Shown piece by piece: positions 51,213-59,686 of a DNA stretch of 64,000 bases; position 1 is the first letter of the stretch, and the number at the start of each line of letters is the position of its first letter. The stretch is taken from the NCBI RefSeq assembly GCF_000009765.2, contig NC_003155.5, forward strand, positions 7,936,001 through 8,000,000. The letters are read 5' to 3'. The stretch is from Streptomyces avermitilis MA-4680 = NBRC 14893. GTDB taxonomy: Bacteria; Actinomycetota; Actinomycetes; Streptomycetales; Streptomycetaceae. The position numbers and the translations under genes were made by a program. A model generated the notes under the pieces. That model did not search any database and was not told the origin of the DNA. It saw only the letters and a program-made list of their open reading frames with translations.

Positions 51213-51788
51213 GTGCAGCAATCCGCCGTCCCGGAACTGGCACACACCACCACCCGCCCCATCCACTGGGTCGCCACGGCCACCGCCCTCGCCGGGGTCG
51301 TCGCGCTCTCCTCCGTACTGCAGCCCGGCTCCGCGACAGCGGCCCAGCCCGGCCCCGGAACGAAGGCGGCCAAGGTCGCGACAGCGCCCCCCGATCCCGC
51401 GAAGGCCGACTTCCCGCTCGACTGCGGCCCCACGAAGCTCCTCGTCCAGAAGAAGGCCTCCGGGGACCTCGACGGCGACGGACAGCCGGAGACCGTGGCC
51501 GTGGTCCGCTGCGACGCGAGCATGGGCACCCCGCCCGACGGCGTCTACGTCCTCACCCGGGCCGCGGACGCCAAGAAGCCCCGCGTGGTGGCCACACTCG
51601 TGGACCCGAAGGACCGGCTGACCGTCACCGACTTCGCGGTGCGCGACGGAGCGGTCACCGCCACGTTCCTCGGCTACTCGTCGTCCGACGTGCCGAGTTG
51701 CTGCCCCGACGTGAAGGACCGCGCCAAGTGGCAGTGGAAGGGCGGAGCGTTCGTCCGCTCGACACCGTCCGCAGCACAGAGCGTGTGA
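51213..51788 (+). CDS. Secreted conserved hypothetical protein
   Basis: A 191-residue protein (from GTG 51213, after AGGAGA; an in-frame ATG at 51168 is an alternative). It has an N-terminal signal or anchor (HWVATATALAGVVALSSVLQ, then SATAAQ) and an exported domain. The domain has a calcium-binding-like KASGDLDGDGQPETVAVVRC (FG-GAP/VCBS-like) and a Cys pair in VPSCCPDV. No enzyme motif is visible. It is convergent with the ferredoxin gene. The function is unknown. Confidence 0.75.
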   Translation: MQQSAVPELAHTTTRPIHWVATATALAGVVALSSVLQPGSATAAQPGPGTKAAKVATAPPDPAKADFPLDCGPTKLLVQKKASGDLDGDGQPETVAVVRCDASMGTPPDGVYVLTRAADAKKPRVVATLVDPKDRLTVTDFAVRDGAVTATFLGYSSSDVPSCCPDVKDRAKWQWKGGAFVRSTPSAAQSV

Positions 51789-51867
51789 GAAACACCCCGC
51801 CCGGCCCGACGGGTGTGAGAAACCAGACAGGAAAGTGACGAGGAGTGGCCGTCAGGTCACTTCTTGT

Positions 51868-52173
51868 TCACTCCGCGTCCGGCCCGTAGACCTCGACGCT
51901 GTCCGAAACCCGACGCACGTGGATGCAGTCGCCAGGACACTCCTTCGCGGAGTCGGCGACATCCCGCAGAAGCGTCAGGGGTACGGGCGTTGTGGCGCCC
52001 TTGGCCTGCAACAGCTCGTCGTCCGCGCTCTTGACGTAGGCCAGGCCGTCGATGTCCAGCTCAAAGACCTCGGGGGCGTACTGGACACAGATGCCGTCGC
52101 CCGTACAGAGATCCTGGTCGATCCAGACCTCCAGCGCCTCACCGTCGACTGCGGCCTCCTGCTGCACGGTCAT
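51868..52173 (-). CDS. Ferredoxin
   Basis: A 101-residue single-cluster ferredoxin. The first ligands are in DLCTGDGICVQYAP, and CPGDCIHV supplies the rest. The first motif has only two cysteines spaced by five residues, with no middle Cys, which suggests a 3Fe-4S cluster as in ferredoxins that serve cytochrome P450s. AGGAG precedes the ATG. It is divergent from arc across 254 bp, and a ferredoxin at this position is usual in streptomycetes as I recall. The redox partner is unknown. Confidence 0.9.
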   Translation of the reverse strand: MTVQQEAAVDGEALEVWIDQDLCTGDGICVQYAPEVFELDIDGLAYVKSADDELLQAKGATTPVPLTLLRDVADSAKECPGDCIHVRRVSDSVEVYGPDAE

Positions 52174-52360
52174 TTCTCCTGCCGTTTCCTGCGTCGAGCG
52201 ACCCGATTCGTCAGCAAGTCGGGCCAGCTCTGACGGGTGTTGAACACTTCGACCCTACCTCCGTCCGCTTCCCAATCATGTTGGGTGGGTATTCCCCTGG
52301 CGTGAGGGAGAGCGCAAGGGTGAAGATCGGACACACCTCGACAGTCTTTGTGATCTAGGG

Positions 52361-52389
52361 GTTTCAATCGACACCCACCCAGGTAGGGT
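52361..52389 (+). promoter_or_regulatory. Candidate arc promoter
   Basis: GTTTCA (52361-52366) and TAGGGT (52384-52389) are separated by 17 bp. The decamer GTAGGGTCTG here recurs upstream of pup at a similar distance from the start codon. The -35 match is only moderate. Confidence 0.45.
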
Positions 52390-52427
52390 CTGGAAGCGTC
52401 CAGCTCCCCTTGGAGGAGGTGAGGACC

Positions 52428-54194
52428 GTGGCAGCCCACGACGACGACATGAACCGCGGCATCCGCCCGGGAAGAGGGTCCGACGACCCCGCCGGGCAGA
52501 TTGCCTACCTTGAGCAGGAGATCGCCGTCCTGCGACGCAAGCTCGCCGACTCTCCGCGACACACGAGGATTCTCGAAGAGCGGATCGTCGAGCTGCAGAC
52601 CAATCTGGCCGGCGTGTCCGCACAGAACGAGCGGCTCGCCAACACGCTCCGTGAGGCCCGCGACCAGATCGTGGCCCTCAAGGAAGAGGTCGACCGGCTC
52701 GCACAGCCACCGGCCGGCTTCGGTGTCTTCCTCACGGCGAACGAGGACGGCACGGCGGACATCTTCACCGGGGGCCGCAAACTCCGGGTGAACGTCAGCC
52801 CCAGCGTGGAGCTCGAAGAGCTCAGGCGCGGCCAGGAACTGATGCTCAACGAAGCCCTCAACGTGGTCGAGGCCATGGAGTACGAGAGCGTCGGCGACAT
52901 CGTCACCCTCAAGGAGATCCTCGAGGACGGCGAGCGCGCCCTCGTGGTGGGGCACACCGACGAGGAACGGGTGGTACGGCTCGCCGAGCCGCTGCTGGAC
53001 GTCACCATCCGCCCCGGCGACGCCCTGCTGCTCGAACCCCGCTCCGGCTACGTCTACGAAGTCGTACCGAAGAGCGAGGTCGAGGAACTCGTCCTCGAAG
53101 AGGTCCCGGACATCGGCTACGAGCAGATCGGCGGTCTGGGCAACCAGATCGAGATGATCCGCGACGCGGTCGAGCTCCCCTACCTCTACCCCGACCTCTT
53201 CAAGGAGCACGAACTGCGGCCACCCAAGGGTGTCCTGCTGTACGGGCCTCCAGGATGCGGAAAGACGCTCATCGCCAAGGCCGTCGCCAACTCGCTGGCC
53301 AAGAAGGTCGCCGAGGTCACCGGACAGGCCACGGGCAAGAGCTTCTTCCTCAACATCAAGGGCCCCGAGCTCCTGAACAAGTACGTCGGCGAGACCGAGC
53401 GGCAGATCCGCCTCGTCTTCCAGCGTGCTCGTGAGAAGGCCAGCGAGGGCACACCGGTCATCGTCTTCTTCGACGAGATGGAGTCCCTCTTCCGCACCCG
53501 CGGCTCGGGCGTCAGCTCGGACGTGGAGAACACCATCGTCCCGCAGCTCCTCGCCGAGATCGACGGTGTGGAAGGCCTGCAGAACGTGGTCGTGATCGGC
53601 GCCTCCAACCGAGAGGACATGATCGACCCCGCCATCCTGCGCCCCGGACGTCTCGATGTGAAGATCAAGATCGAGCGGCCGGACGCCGAGGCGGCGAAGG
53701 ACATCTTCGGCAAGTACCTCACCGAGCGTCTCCCCCTGCACACCGAGGACGTGGGAGAGCACGGCGGGGACCGGTCGGCCACCGTCCACGGCATGATCCA
53801 GACCGCCGTGGAACAGATGTACGCCGAATCCGAGGAGAACCGCTTCCTGGAGGTCACCTACGCCAACGGAGACAAGGAAGTCCTCTACTTCAAGGACTTC
53901 AACTCCGGCGCCATGATCGAAAACATCGTCGGGCGCGCCAAGAAGATGGCGATCAAGGACTTCCTCGAGCACAGCCAGAAGGGCCTGAGGGTCTCCCACC
54001 TCCTCCAAGCGTGCGTGGACGAGTTCAAGGAGAACGAGGACCTGCCAAACACCACGAACCCGGACGACTGGGCCCGAATCTCCGGAAAGAAGGGCGAACG
54101 GATCGTATACATCCGTACCCTCATCACCGGAAAGCAGGGCGCGGACACAGGGCGCTCCATCGACACAGTGGCCAACACCGGTCAGTACCTGTAG
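52428..54194 (+). CDS. arc: Proteasome-associated AAA ATPase (ARC/Mpa)
   Basis: A 588-residue unfoldase that recognises pupylated proteins and feeds them to the 20S core. It has an N-terminal coiled coil (about 30-80, the Pup-binding region), two OB domains (about 85-230), then the AAA module with Walker A GPPGCGKT near 285, pore loop region NIKGPELLNKYVGETE, Walker B VIVFFDEMESLF, and SRH NREDMIDPAILRPGRLD. It ends GQYL with a penultimate Tyr, the docking tail for the proteasome ring. GTG at 52428 follows GGAGGAGGTGAGG and gives the known family N-terminus AAHDDDMNRG. Confidence 0.97.
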   Translation: MAAHDDDMNRGIRPGRGSDDPAGQIAYLEQEIAVLRRKLADSPRHTRILEERIVELQTNLAGVSAQNERLANTLREARDQIVALKEEVDRLAQPPAGFGVFLTANEDGTADIFTGGRKLRVNVSPSVELEELRRGQELMLNEALNVVEAMEYESVGDIVTLKEILEDGERALVVGHTDEERVVRLAEPLLDVTIRPGDALLLEPRSGYVYEVVPKSEVEELVLEEVPDIGYEQIGGLGNQIEMIRDAVELPYLYPDLFKEHELRPPKGVLLYGPPGCGKTLIAKAVANSLAKKVAEVTGQATGKSFFLNIKGPELLNKYVGETERQIRLVFQRAREKASEGTPVIVFFDEMESLFRTRGSGVSSDVENTIVPQLLAEIDGVEGLQNVVVIGASNREDMIDPAILRPGRLDVKIKIERPDAEAAKDIFGKYLTERLPLHTEDVGEHGGDRSATVHGMIQTAVEQMYAESEENRFLEVTYANGDKEVLYFKDFNSGAMIENIVGRAKKMAIKDFLEHSQKGLRVSHLLQACVDEFKENEDLPNTTNPDDWARISGKKGERIVYIRTLITGKQGADTGRSIDTVANTGQYL

Positions 54195-54204
54195 AAGGAC
54201 AGGG

Positions 54205-54247
54205 CGGCTGCGGGTGCCCACACCGGGTACCCGCAGCCGACTGTTTT
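54205..54247 (+). terminator. Rho-independent terminator after arc
   Basis: An 11-bp stem (54205-54215 with 54229-54239) is followed by five T residues at 54243-54247. It ends 24 bases before the small ORF, so the ORF-dop unit probably has its own promoter or depends on read-through. Confidence 0.85.
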
Positions 54248-54271
54248 TCAGGCCACGGTTGGAGCAAGGCA

Positions 54272-54433
54272 ATGACGCAAATGATCTCCCCACCAGCGCA
54301 AAGGCGTTCTAGGCTCTTTCGTACCGCCGAGTCGCGCAGTGCGGGGACGGGCACCGCACACGCACCGGAGCGCCAGCGGTACTTGAGCAGCGTCCCCGAC
54401 CGAGGGCGCCGCCGGGCAAGGAGGGCCGCATGA
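54272..54433 (+). CDS. Small basic protein (53 residues) coupled to dop
   Basis: An ORF from ATG 54272 (GGAG 8 bases upstream) encodes 53 residues with about 13 arginines. It starts MTQMISPPAQRRSRLFRTAE and ends SVPDRGRRRARRAA. Its TGA overlaps the dop ATG (ATGA), a hallmark of translational coupling. S. coelicolor has a small hypothetical gene (SCO1647) between arc and dop, as I recall. No domain is recognisable; the peptide is probably disordered and nucleic-acid- or acidic-partner-binding, by inference. Alternatively it is only a coupling leader. Confidence 0.6.
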   Translation: MTQMISPPAQRRSRLFRTAESRSAGTGTAHAPERQRYLSSVPDRGRRRARRAA

Positions 54434-55941
54434 CCGTACGGCGAGTAATGGGCATTGAGACGGAGTACGGGATCTCCGTCCCTGGCCACCCCAACGCCAA
54501 TGCCATGCTCACCTCATCCCAGATCGTCAACGCATACGCGGCGGCGATGCACCGGGCGCGCCGCGCCCGGTGGGACTTCGAGGAGGAGAACCCGCTGCGG
54601 GACGCGCGAGGCTTCGACCTCGCCCGCGAGGCCGCCGACTCCAGCCAGCTCACCGACGAGGACATCGGCCTGGCCAATGTCATCCTCACCAATGGGGCAC
54701 GGCTGTACGTGGACCACGCGCACCCCGAGTACAGCGCCCCGGAGGTCACCAACCCGCGGGACGCCGTCCTGTGGGACAAGGCCGGCGAGCGCATCATGGC
54801 GGAGGCCGCGGAGCGCGCGGCCCAGCTCCCCGGCGCCCAGCCGATCCACCTCTACAAGAACAACACCGACAACAAGGGCGCCTCCTACGGCACGCACGAG
54901 AACTACCTGATGAAGCGGGAGACCCCCTTCTCGGACATCGTGCGCCACCTCACGCCGTTCTTCGTCTCCCGTCAGGTCGTCACCGGAGCGGGCCGCGTCG
55001 GCATCGGTCAGGACGGGCACGAGCACGGCTTCCAGCTCAGTCAGCGCGCCGACTACTTCGAGGTCGAGGTGGGCCTGGAGACCACCCTGAAGCGCCCCAT
55101 CATCAACACCCGGGACGAGCCGCACGCGGACGCCGAGAAGTACCGCAGGCTGCACGTGATCATCGGCGACGCGAACCTGTCGGAGATCTCGACGTATCTC
55201 AAGCTGGGCACGACGGCCCTGGTGCTGTCCATGATCGAGGACGGCTTCATCGCCGTCGATCTGGCGGTCGACCAGCCCGTACGCACCCTGCACCAGGTCT
55301 CGCACGACCCCACGCTGAAGCGGCTCGTCACGCTTCGTAGCGGGCGCACGCTGACCGCCGTGCAGCTGCAGATGGAGTACTTCGAGCTGTCGCGCAAATA
55401 CGTGGAGGAACGGTTCGGGGCCGACGCGGACGAGCAGACCAAGGACGTCCTGGTCCGCTGGGAGGACACCCTGAACCGCCTGGAGAACGACCCGATGAGC
55501 CTCGCCGGGGAGCTGGACTGGGTCGCCAAGCGGGAGCTCATGGAGGGCTACCGGCGCCGGGACGACCTCGACTGGGACGCGGCCCGGCTGCACCTGGTCG
55601 ACCTCCAGTACGCCGACGTACGCGCCGAGAAGGGCCTCTACAACCGTCTGGCGGCCCGCGGCCGGATGAAGCGCCTGCTGGACGAGAACGACGTCGAGCG
55701 GGCCCGCACCAAGCCCCCTGAGGACACGCGCGCGTACTTCCGCGGACGCTGCCTGGAGCAGTACGCGGACGACGTGGCGGCGGCCTCCTGGGACTCGGTG
55801 ATCTTCGACCTGCCAGGGCGGGACTCACTGCAACGCGTTCCAACCCTGGAGCCGCTTCGCGGAACGCGTAATCACGTCAAGGAGCTCCTCGACCGCTGTC
55901 GTACGGCGGAGGACCTGGTCAGGGTCCTGTCAGGCGCCTGA
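54430..55941 (+). CDS. dop: Depupylase/deamidase of Pup
   Basis: A 503-residue carboxylate-amine ligase-like (glutamine synthetase-type) enzyme that removes Pup from targets and, where Pup ends in Gln, deamidates it. MGIETEYGI at the start carries the ATP/Mg glutamate. RLYVDHAHPEYSAPE carries the catalytic Asp. Further core segments are LYKNNTDNKGASYGTHENYL and RPIINTRDEPHADAEKYRRLHVI. It is longer than PafA because of the Dop-specific loop near residues 40-80. AAGGAGG precedes the ATG and lies inside the coupled small ORF. Confidence 0.97.
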   Translation: MTVRRVMGIETEYGISVPGHPNANAMLTSSQIVNAYAAAMHRARRARWDFEEENPLRDARGFDLAREAADSSQLTDEDIGLANVILTNGARLYVDHAHPEYSAPEVTNPRDAVLWDKAGERIMAEAAERAAQLPGAQPIHLYKNNTDNKGASYGTHENYLMKRETPFSDIVRHLTPFFVSRQVVTGAGRVGIGQDGHEHGFQLSQRADYFEVEVGLETTLKRPIINTRDEPHADAEKYRRLHVIIGDANLSEISTYLKLGTTALVLSMIEDGFIAVDLAVDQPVRTLHQVSHDPTLKRLVTLRSGRTLTAVQLQMEYFELSRKYVEERFGADADEQTKDVLVRWEDTLNRLENDPMSLAGELDWVAKRELMEGYRRRDDLDWDAARLHLVDLQYADVRAEKGLYNRLAARGRMKRLLDENDVERARTKPPEDTRAYFRGRCLEQYADDVAAASWDSVIFDLPGRDSLQRVPTLEPLRGTRNHVKELLDRCRTAEDLVRVLSGA

Positions 55942-56054
55942 GCGGGCCGTCGGGGCGATTCGTCCCGACGGGGTGGAAACGGTGGCGTCCGGGAATCATC
56001 GAGGTGGCTCCCGGACGTTGCAGCAACTGCAGGGCCGATGTCGGACCCGGCCAG

Positions 56055-56060
56055 TAGGGT
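56055..56060 (+). promoter_or_regulatory. Candidate -10 element of pup
   Basis: TAGGGT lies 36 bases before the pup start within GTAGGGTCTG, identical over ten bases to the element before arc. No good -35 hexamer is visible at 17 bp. Confidence 0.35.
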
Positions 56061-56096
56061 CTGATCAAGAACGTCGAACCGAGCGGGGTGAGGTAG

Positions 56097-56315
56097 ATGG
56101 CGACCAAGGACACCGGCGGCGGACAGCAGAAGGCGACGCGCAACACCGAGGAGGTCGAGGAGCAGGCGCAGGACGCGCAGGCTTCCGAGGACCTCAAGGA
56201 GCGCCAGGAGAAGCTGAGCGACGATGTCGACTCGGTTCTGGACGAAATCGATGATGTCTTGGAAGAGAACGCCGAGGATTTCGTTCGATCATTCGTTCAG
56301 AAAGGCGGCGAGTAG
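56097..56315 (+). CDS. pup: Prokaryotic ubiquitin-like protein Pup
   Basis: A 72-residue disordered protein modifier. It starts MATKDTGGGQQKATR, has a Glu/Asp-rich middle that forms a helix on the Arc coiled coil (about 20-60), and ends FVQKGGE. The encoded terminal Glu means it can be ligated to substrate lysines by PafA without prior deamidation. GGGGTGAGG precedes the ATG. It opens the pup-endonuclease-prcB-prcA unit. Confidence 0.97.
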   Translation: MATKDTGGGQQKATRNTEEVEEQAQDAQASEDLKERQEKLSDDVDSVLDEIDDVLEENAEDFVRSFVQKGGE

Positions 56316-56333
56316 CCTTCGAATTGAAGGCCG

Positions 56334-56942
56334 ATGGGGGCGTCGGGGTTGGTAAACGAAGAGGGCGTGAAGCGCTGTGTGCGGTGTGGCGAGTGCCGGC
56401 CGCGCGCAGCCTTCGCTCGCAGGCGGTCGAACCTCGACGGCCTGCAGCGACATTGCCGAGAGTGCGCATCGGACTATCACCGAGCGCGTCAGGAAAGCCT
56501 GGGCAAGAAGGTCCGTCCCAAGGTCGAGGTGCCCGAAGGGCACAAGCTTTGCCTGAAGTGCGGCGAGGTCAAGCCGTGGAGCGCGTGGCACCGTAACGCC
56601 ACGGCTTCGGACGGGCTGTCGACACGCTGCAAGGCGTGCCGAGCCGTCGAGGGGCGTGCGGGCCACCTCAAGCGCCACTACGGCCTCACGGAAGCCGAGC
56701 GGGACGAGATGGTCGCGTCCCAGATGGGGATCTGTGTGATCTGCCTGAAAGCCCCGGCAGCTCATGTGGATCACTGCCACAGGACGGGTAGTGTCCGTGG
56801 CGTACTGTGCTTCAACTGCAATTCGGCCATCGGCAAGTTGGGAGACGATCCCGACGCTGTTCGTCGGGCTGCCGCCTACCTGGAAGGAACCCCGTGGAAG
56901 CCAACACTCGTAGCACCGGGCGTCTACCGGCTGCCTTCCTGA
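56334..56942 (+). CDS. Endonuclease VII-type HNH protein
   Basis: A 202-residue protein with two zinc-ribbon-like cysteine pairs near the N-terminus (CVRCGECRPRAAF with CREC; CLKCGEVKPWSAWH with CKAC). A C-terminal recombination endonuclease VII domain follows, with ICVICLKAPAAHVDHCHRTG and VRGVLCFNCNSAIG, the His-Asp-His and Cys ligands seen in phage T4 gp49. The start is uncertain (ATG 56334 with AAGG close by, TTG 56349 or GTG 56367). It begins 18 bp after pup and overlaps prcB by 49 bases, so it belongs to the proteasome operon. A role in protein degradation is not obvious. Confidence 0.85.
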   Translation: MGASGLVNEEGVKRCVRCGECRPRAAFARRRSNLDGLQRHCRECASDYHRARQESLGKKVRPKVEVPEGHKLCLKCGEVKPWSAWHRNATASDGLSTRCKACRAVEGRAGHLKRHYGLTEAERDEMVASQMGICVICLKAPAAHVDHCHRTGSVRGVLCFNCNSAIGKLGDDPDAVRRAAAYLEGTPWKPTLVAPGVYRLPS

Positions 56943-57739
56943 CACCTGGGTCGTCGTCCTTCATGGACTTCCTGTCCGAGCACCAGCCGGAGATCCTCCC
57001 GGGCAACCGGCAGCTGCCGCCCACCCAGGGCGTGATCGAGGCCCCGCACGGCACGACCATCGTCGCCACCACGTTCCCGGGCGGGGTGGTCCTCGCCGGT
57101 GACCGGCGGGCCACCATGGGCAATGTCATCGCACAGCGCGACATCGAGAAGGTCTTCCCGGCCGACGAGTACTCGGCGGTGGGCATCGCCGGTACGGCGG
57201 GTCTGGCCGTCGAGATGGTGAAGCTGTTCCAGCTGGAGCTGGAGCACTTCGAGAAGGTCGAGGGTGCCACGCTCTCCCTGGAGGGCAAGGCGAACCGCCT
57301 CTCCACGATGATCCGTTCCAACCTCGCCATGGCCATGCAGGGCCTGGCCGTGGTACCCCTCTTCGCGGGCTACGACGTGGACCGCGAAAAGGGCCGCATC
57401 TTCTCCTACGACGTCACCGGCGGCCGCTCCGAGGAGCACGGCTACGCCTCCACCGGCTCCGGCTCGATCTTCGCGCGCGGTGCCATGAAGAAGCTCTACC
57501 GCGACGACCTGACCGAGCAGCAGGCCACGACGCTCGTCATCCAGGCCCTGTACGACGCGGCCGACGACGACTCGGCGACAGGCGGTCCCGATGTCGCCCG
57601 CCGGATCTACCCGATCGTCACCGTGATCACCGAAGACGGATTCCGCCGGCTCACCGACGAGGAGTCCTCCGAGATCGCCCGCGCGATCCTGGAGCGGCGC
57701 CTGGAGCAGCCCGACGGCCCGCGGGCCGCGCTGCTCTGA
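56894..57739 (+). CDS. prcB: 20S proteasome beta subunit
   Basis: The catalytic subunit, 281 residues. A propeptide of 53 residues (VEANTRSTGRLPAAF to APHG) is removed by self-cleavage to expose Thr54 of TTIVATTFPGGVVLAGDRRAT. The Asp and Lys partners lie in GDRRAT and RDIEKVFPADEY. SGSIFARGAMKKLY and the Ser/Asp/Ser region near 170-200 complete the Ntn-hydrolase site. GTG at 56894 follows GGAAGGA at 5 bases and lies inside the endonuclease gene. Confidence 0.97.
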   Translation: MEANTRSTGRLPAAFLTPGSSSFMDFLSEHQPEILPGNRQLPPTQGVIEAPHGTTIVATTFPGGVVLAGDRRATMGNVIAQRDIEKVFPADEYSAVGIAGTAGLAVEMVKLFQLELEHFEKVEGATLSLEGKANRLSTMIRSNLAMAMQGLAVVPLFAGYDVDREKGRIFSYDVTGGRSEEHGYASTGSGSIFARGAMKKLYRDDLTEQQATTLVIQALYDAADDDSATGGPDVARRIYPIVTVITEDGFRRLTDEESSEIARAILERRLEQPDGPRAALL

Positions 57740-57806
57740 GCCGCTTCTCCTGTCAGGTGACCCAGTGAATTCGACGGAATTGCGGAAAGAAAGGGACGGA
57801 TAACCG

Positions 57807-58568
57807 GTGTCGACGCCGTTCTATGTCTCCCCCCAGCAGGCCATGGCCGACCGGGCGGAGTACGCCCGCAAGGGCATCGCCCGTGGTCGCAGCCTTGTCG
57901 TGCTGCAGTTCGCCGACGGCATCGTGTTCGTCGGCGAGAACCCGTCCCGCGCGCTGCACAAGTTCAGCGAGATCTACGACCGGATCGGCTTCGCGGCCGC
58001 CGGCAAGTACAACGAGTACGAGAACCTCCGGATCGGCGGCGTCCGCTACGCCGATCTGCGCGGTTACACCTACGACCGGGACGACGTGACCGCTCGCGGT
58101 CTCGCCAACGTCTACGCCCAGACGCTGGGCACGATCTTCTCCAGCGCGGCCGAGAAGCCGTACGAGGTGGAGCTGGTGGTCGCCGAGGTGGGGGAGACCC
58201 CGGAGGGTGACCAGATCTACCGGCTGCCGCACGACGGCTCGATCGTGGACGAGCACGGCTCGGTCGCGGTCGGCGGCAACGCCGAGCAGATCAGCACCTA
58301 CCTGGATCAGCGCCACCAGGACGGTATGACGCTCGCCGAGGCGCTCAAGCTGGCCGTCCAGTCCCTGTCCCGCGACACGAACGGCAGCGAGCGGGAGATC
58401 CCCGCCGAGCGCCTGGAGGTCGCGGTCCTGGACCGTACGCGCCCGCAGCAGCGCAAGTTCAAGCGGATCGTGGGCCGTGAGCTCTCTCGTCTGCTGGAGG
58501 CGGCCGGAGCGAGCACCGCGGGCGAGGCCGGGAGTGCCGAGGACGAGGGCTCCGACGACGAGAAGTAG
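57807..58568 (+). CDS. prcA: 20S proteasome alpha subunit
   Basis: The non-catalytic gate-forming ring subunit, 253 residues. It begins STPFYVSPQQAMADRAEYARKGIARGRSLVVLQF with the N-terminal gate segment and H0 helix, and has GIVFVGENPSRALHKFSEIYDRIGFAAAGKYNEY as the core. The last 25 residues are acidic and disordered. The GTG start at 57807 is 67 bp after prcB. A terminator follows. Confidence 0.97.
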   Translation: MSTPFYVSPQQAMADRAEYARKGIARGRSLVVLQFADGIVFVGENPSRALHKFSEIYDRIGFAAAGKYNEYENLRIGGVRYADLRGYTYDRDDVTARGLANVYAQTLGTIFSSAAEKPYEVELVVAEVGETPEGDQIYRLPHDGSIVDEHGSVAVGGNAEQISTYLDQRHQDGMTLAEALKLAVQSLSRDTNGSEREIPAERLEVAVLDRTRPQQRKFKRIVGRELSRLLEAAGASTAGEAGSAEDEGSDDEK

Positions 58569-58585
58569 CGGCTTATTTCGCCCTT

Positions 58586-58619
58586 CGACGCCCCGGCCGG
58601 GTTTCCGGCCGGGGCGTCG
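58586..58619. terminator. Bidirectional terminator after prcA
   Basis: A perfect 15-bp stem (58586-58600 with 58605-58619) and a 4-nt loop lie between the convergent prcA and LacI-type genes. Confidence 0.85.
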
Positions 58620-58624
58620 GGCGT

Positions 58625-59641
58625 TCAGGACGTGCGTGGCGGCGCCGTGGAGCCCCGTATGACGAGTTGCACGGGGATGTCGCCCTCCTCGGGGGTGCGG
58701 CCCTCCAGGACGGCCAGGAGGGCCGCCATGCCCCGCTCGCCGAAGCGCTCCGCGTCGAGGCGGACGGTGGTCAGCTCCGGGTCGATGGCCGTGGCGAGGG
58801 CCAGGTCGTCGAGACCGGTGACGGAGATGTCGTCGGGGACGCGCAGCCCGAGGCGCCGGGCCGCCTTGTAGGCGCCGGCCGCCAGCTTGTCGTCGTCGCA
58901 GACCAGCGCGGTGGGCCGGGGGCCGGGGGCCGCGAGCGCGGCCTCCGCGGCGGCGACGGCGCCCTCGATGGAGATGGGCGCGCGGGTCGTGCGTACCTCG
59001 GTGCCCGGGATCGTGCCCACGCGCGCGGCGAGTTCCCGGGCGCGCACCTCGAACGTCCAGGACGGGATGTCCGCCGCCAGATGCAGGAAGCGGCGGTGCC
59101 CCAGGGCGAGCAGATGTTCCGCCACCTGACGCACGCCGTCCGCGATGTCCAGGTTCACGGTCGCCGCGCCCAGGCTGCCCTCCGGGTCGCTGTCCAGCAT
59201 CACCAGCGGCAGCTGGTCGCCCCGGATGGCCGTGAGCGCGTCCGCGGCCATCGAGGAGGCGATCACGCCGTCCAGGGCGGCCTGCGCCGAGCCGAAGGGG
59301 TCCCGGGCCGGGCCGATGCCTTCGGGGGAGGGGTAGAGCACCACGCCGAAGCCGTGTTCCGCGGCGAGGCGGGCGGCGCCCGTGTAGACGCCGGCGAAGA
59401 ACTCCGTGGTCAGGGCCGGCACCACGAGGAGCACGGTCCGGGTGCGGCCGAGGCGCAGATTGCGGGCGGCCAGGTTCGGTCGGTAGCCCAGCTCCCGCGC
59501 GGCCTCCCGTACCCGTTCCGCCGTCGCCTCCGAGACCCGTCCGCGCCATTTCTCGCCGAGTACCAGTGACACCGCGGCCTGGGAGACTCCGGCGGCCTGG
59601 GCGACGTCCCGGCTCGTGGGGTGCGTGCTGGCTCGTGCCAC
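58625..59641 (-). CDS. LacI family transcriptional regulator
   Basis: A 338-residue repressor. The helix-turn-helix and hinge are near the start (SRDVAQAAGVSQAAVSLVLG, then GYRPNLAARNLR). The periplasmic-binding-like effector domain (about 65-335) has TVLLVVPALTTEFFAGV and DDISVTGLDDLALATAIDPELTTV. GTG at 59641 is used. It diverges from the MFS transporter gene, with a 7-bp inverted repeat between them, and probably controls it. The ligand is likely a sugar or nucleoside, by family. Confidence 0.92.
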   Translation of the reverse strand: MARASTHPTSRDVAQAAGVSQAAVSLVLGEKWRGRVSEATAERVREAARELGYRPNLAARNLRLGRTRTVLLVVPALTTEFFAGVYTGAARLAAEHGFGVVLYPSPEGIGPARDPFGSAQAALDGVIASSMAADALTAIRGDQLPLVMLDSDPEGSLGAATVNLDIADGVRQVAEHLLALGHRRFLHLAADIPSWTFEVRARELAARVGTIPGTEVRTTRAPISIEGAVAAAEAALAAPGPRPTALVCDDDKLAAGAYKAARRLGLRVPDDISVTGLDDLALATAIDPELTTVRLDAERFGERGMAALLAVLEGRTPEEGDIPVQLVIRGSTAPPRTS

Positions 59642-59686
59642 CGTCGGACCTGCTCCTTCGTCTGGACTCGCGGACAGCGCACATGG

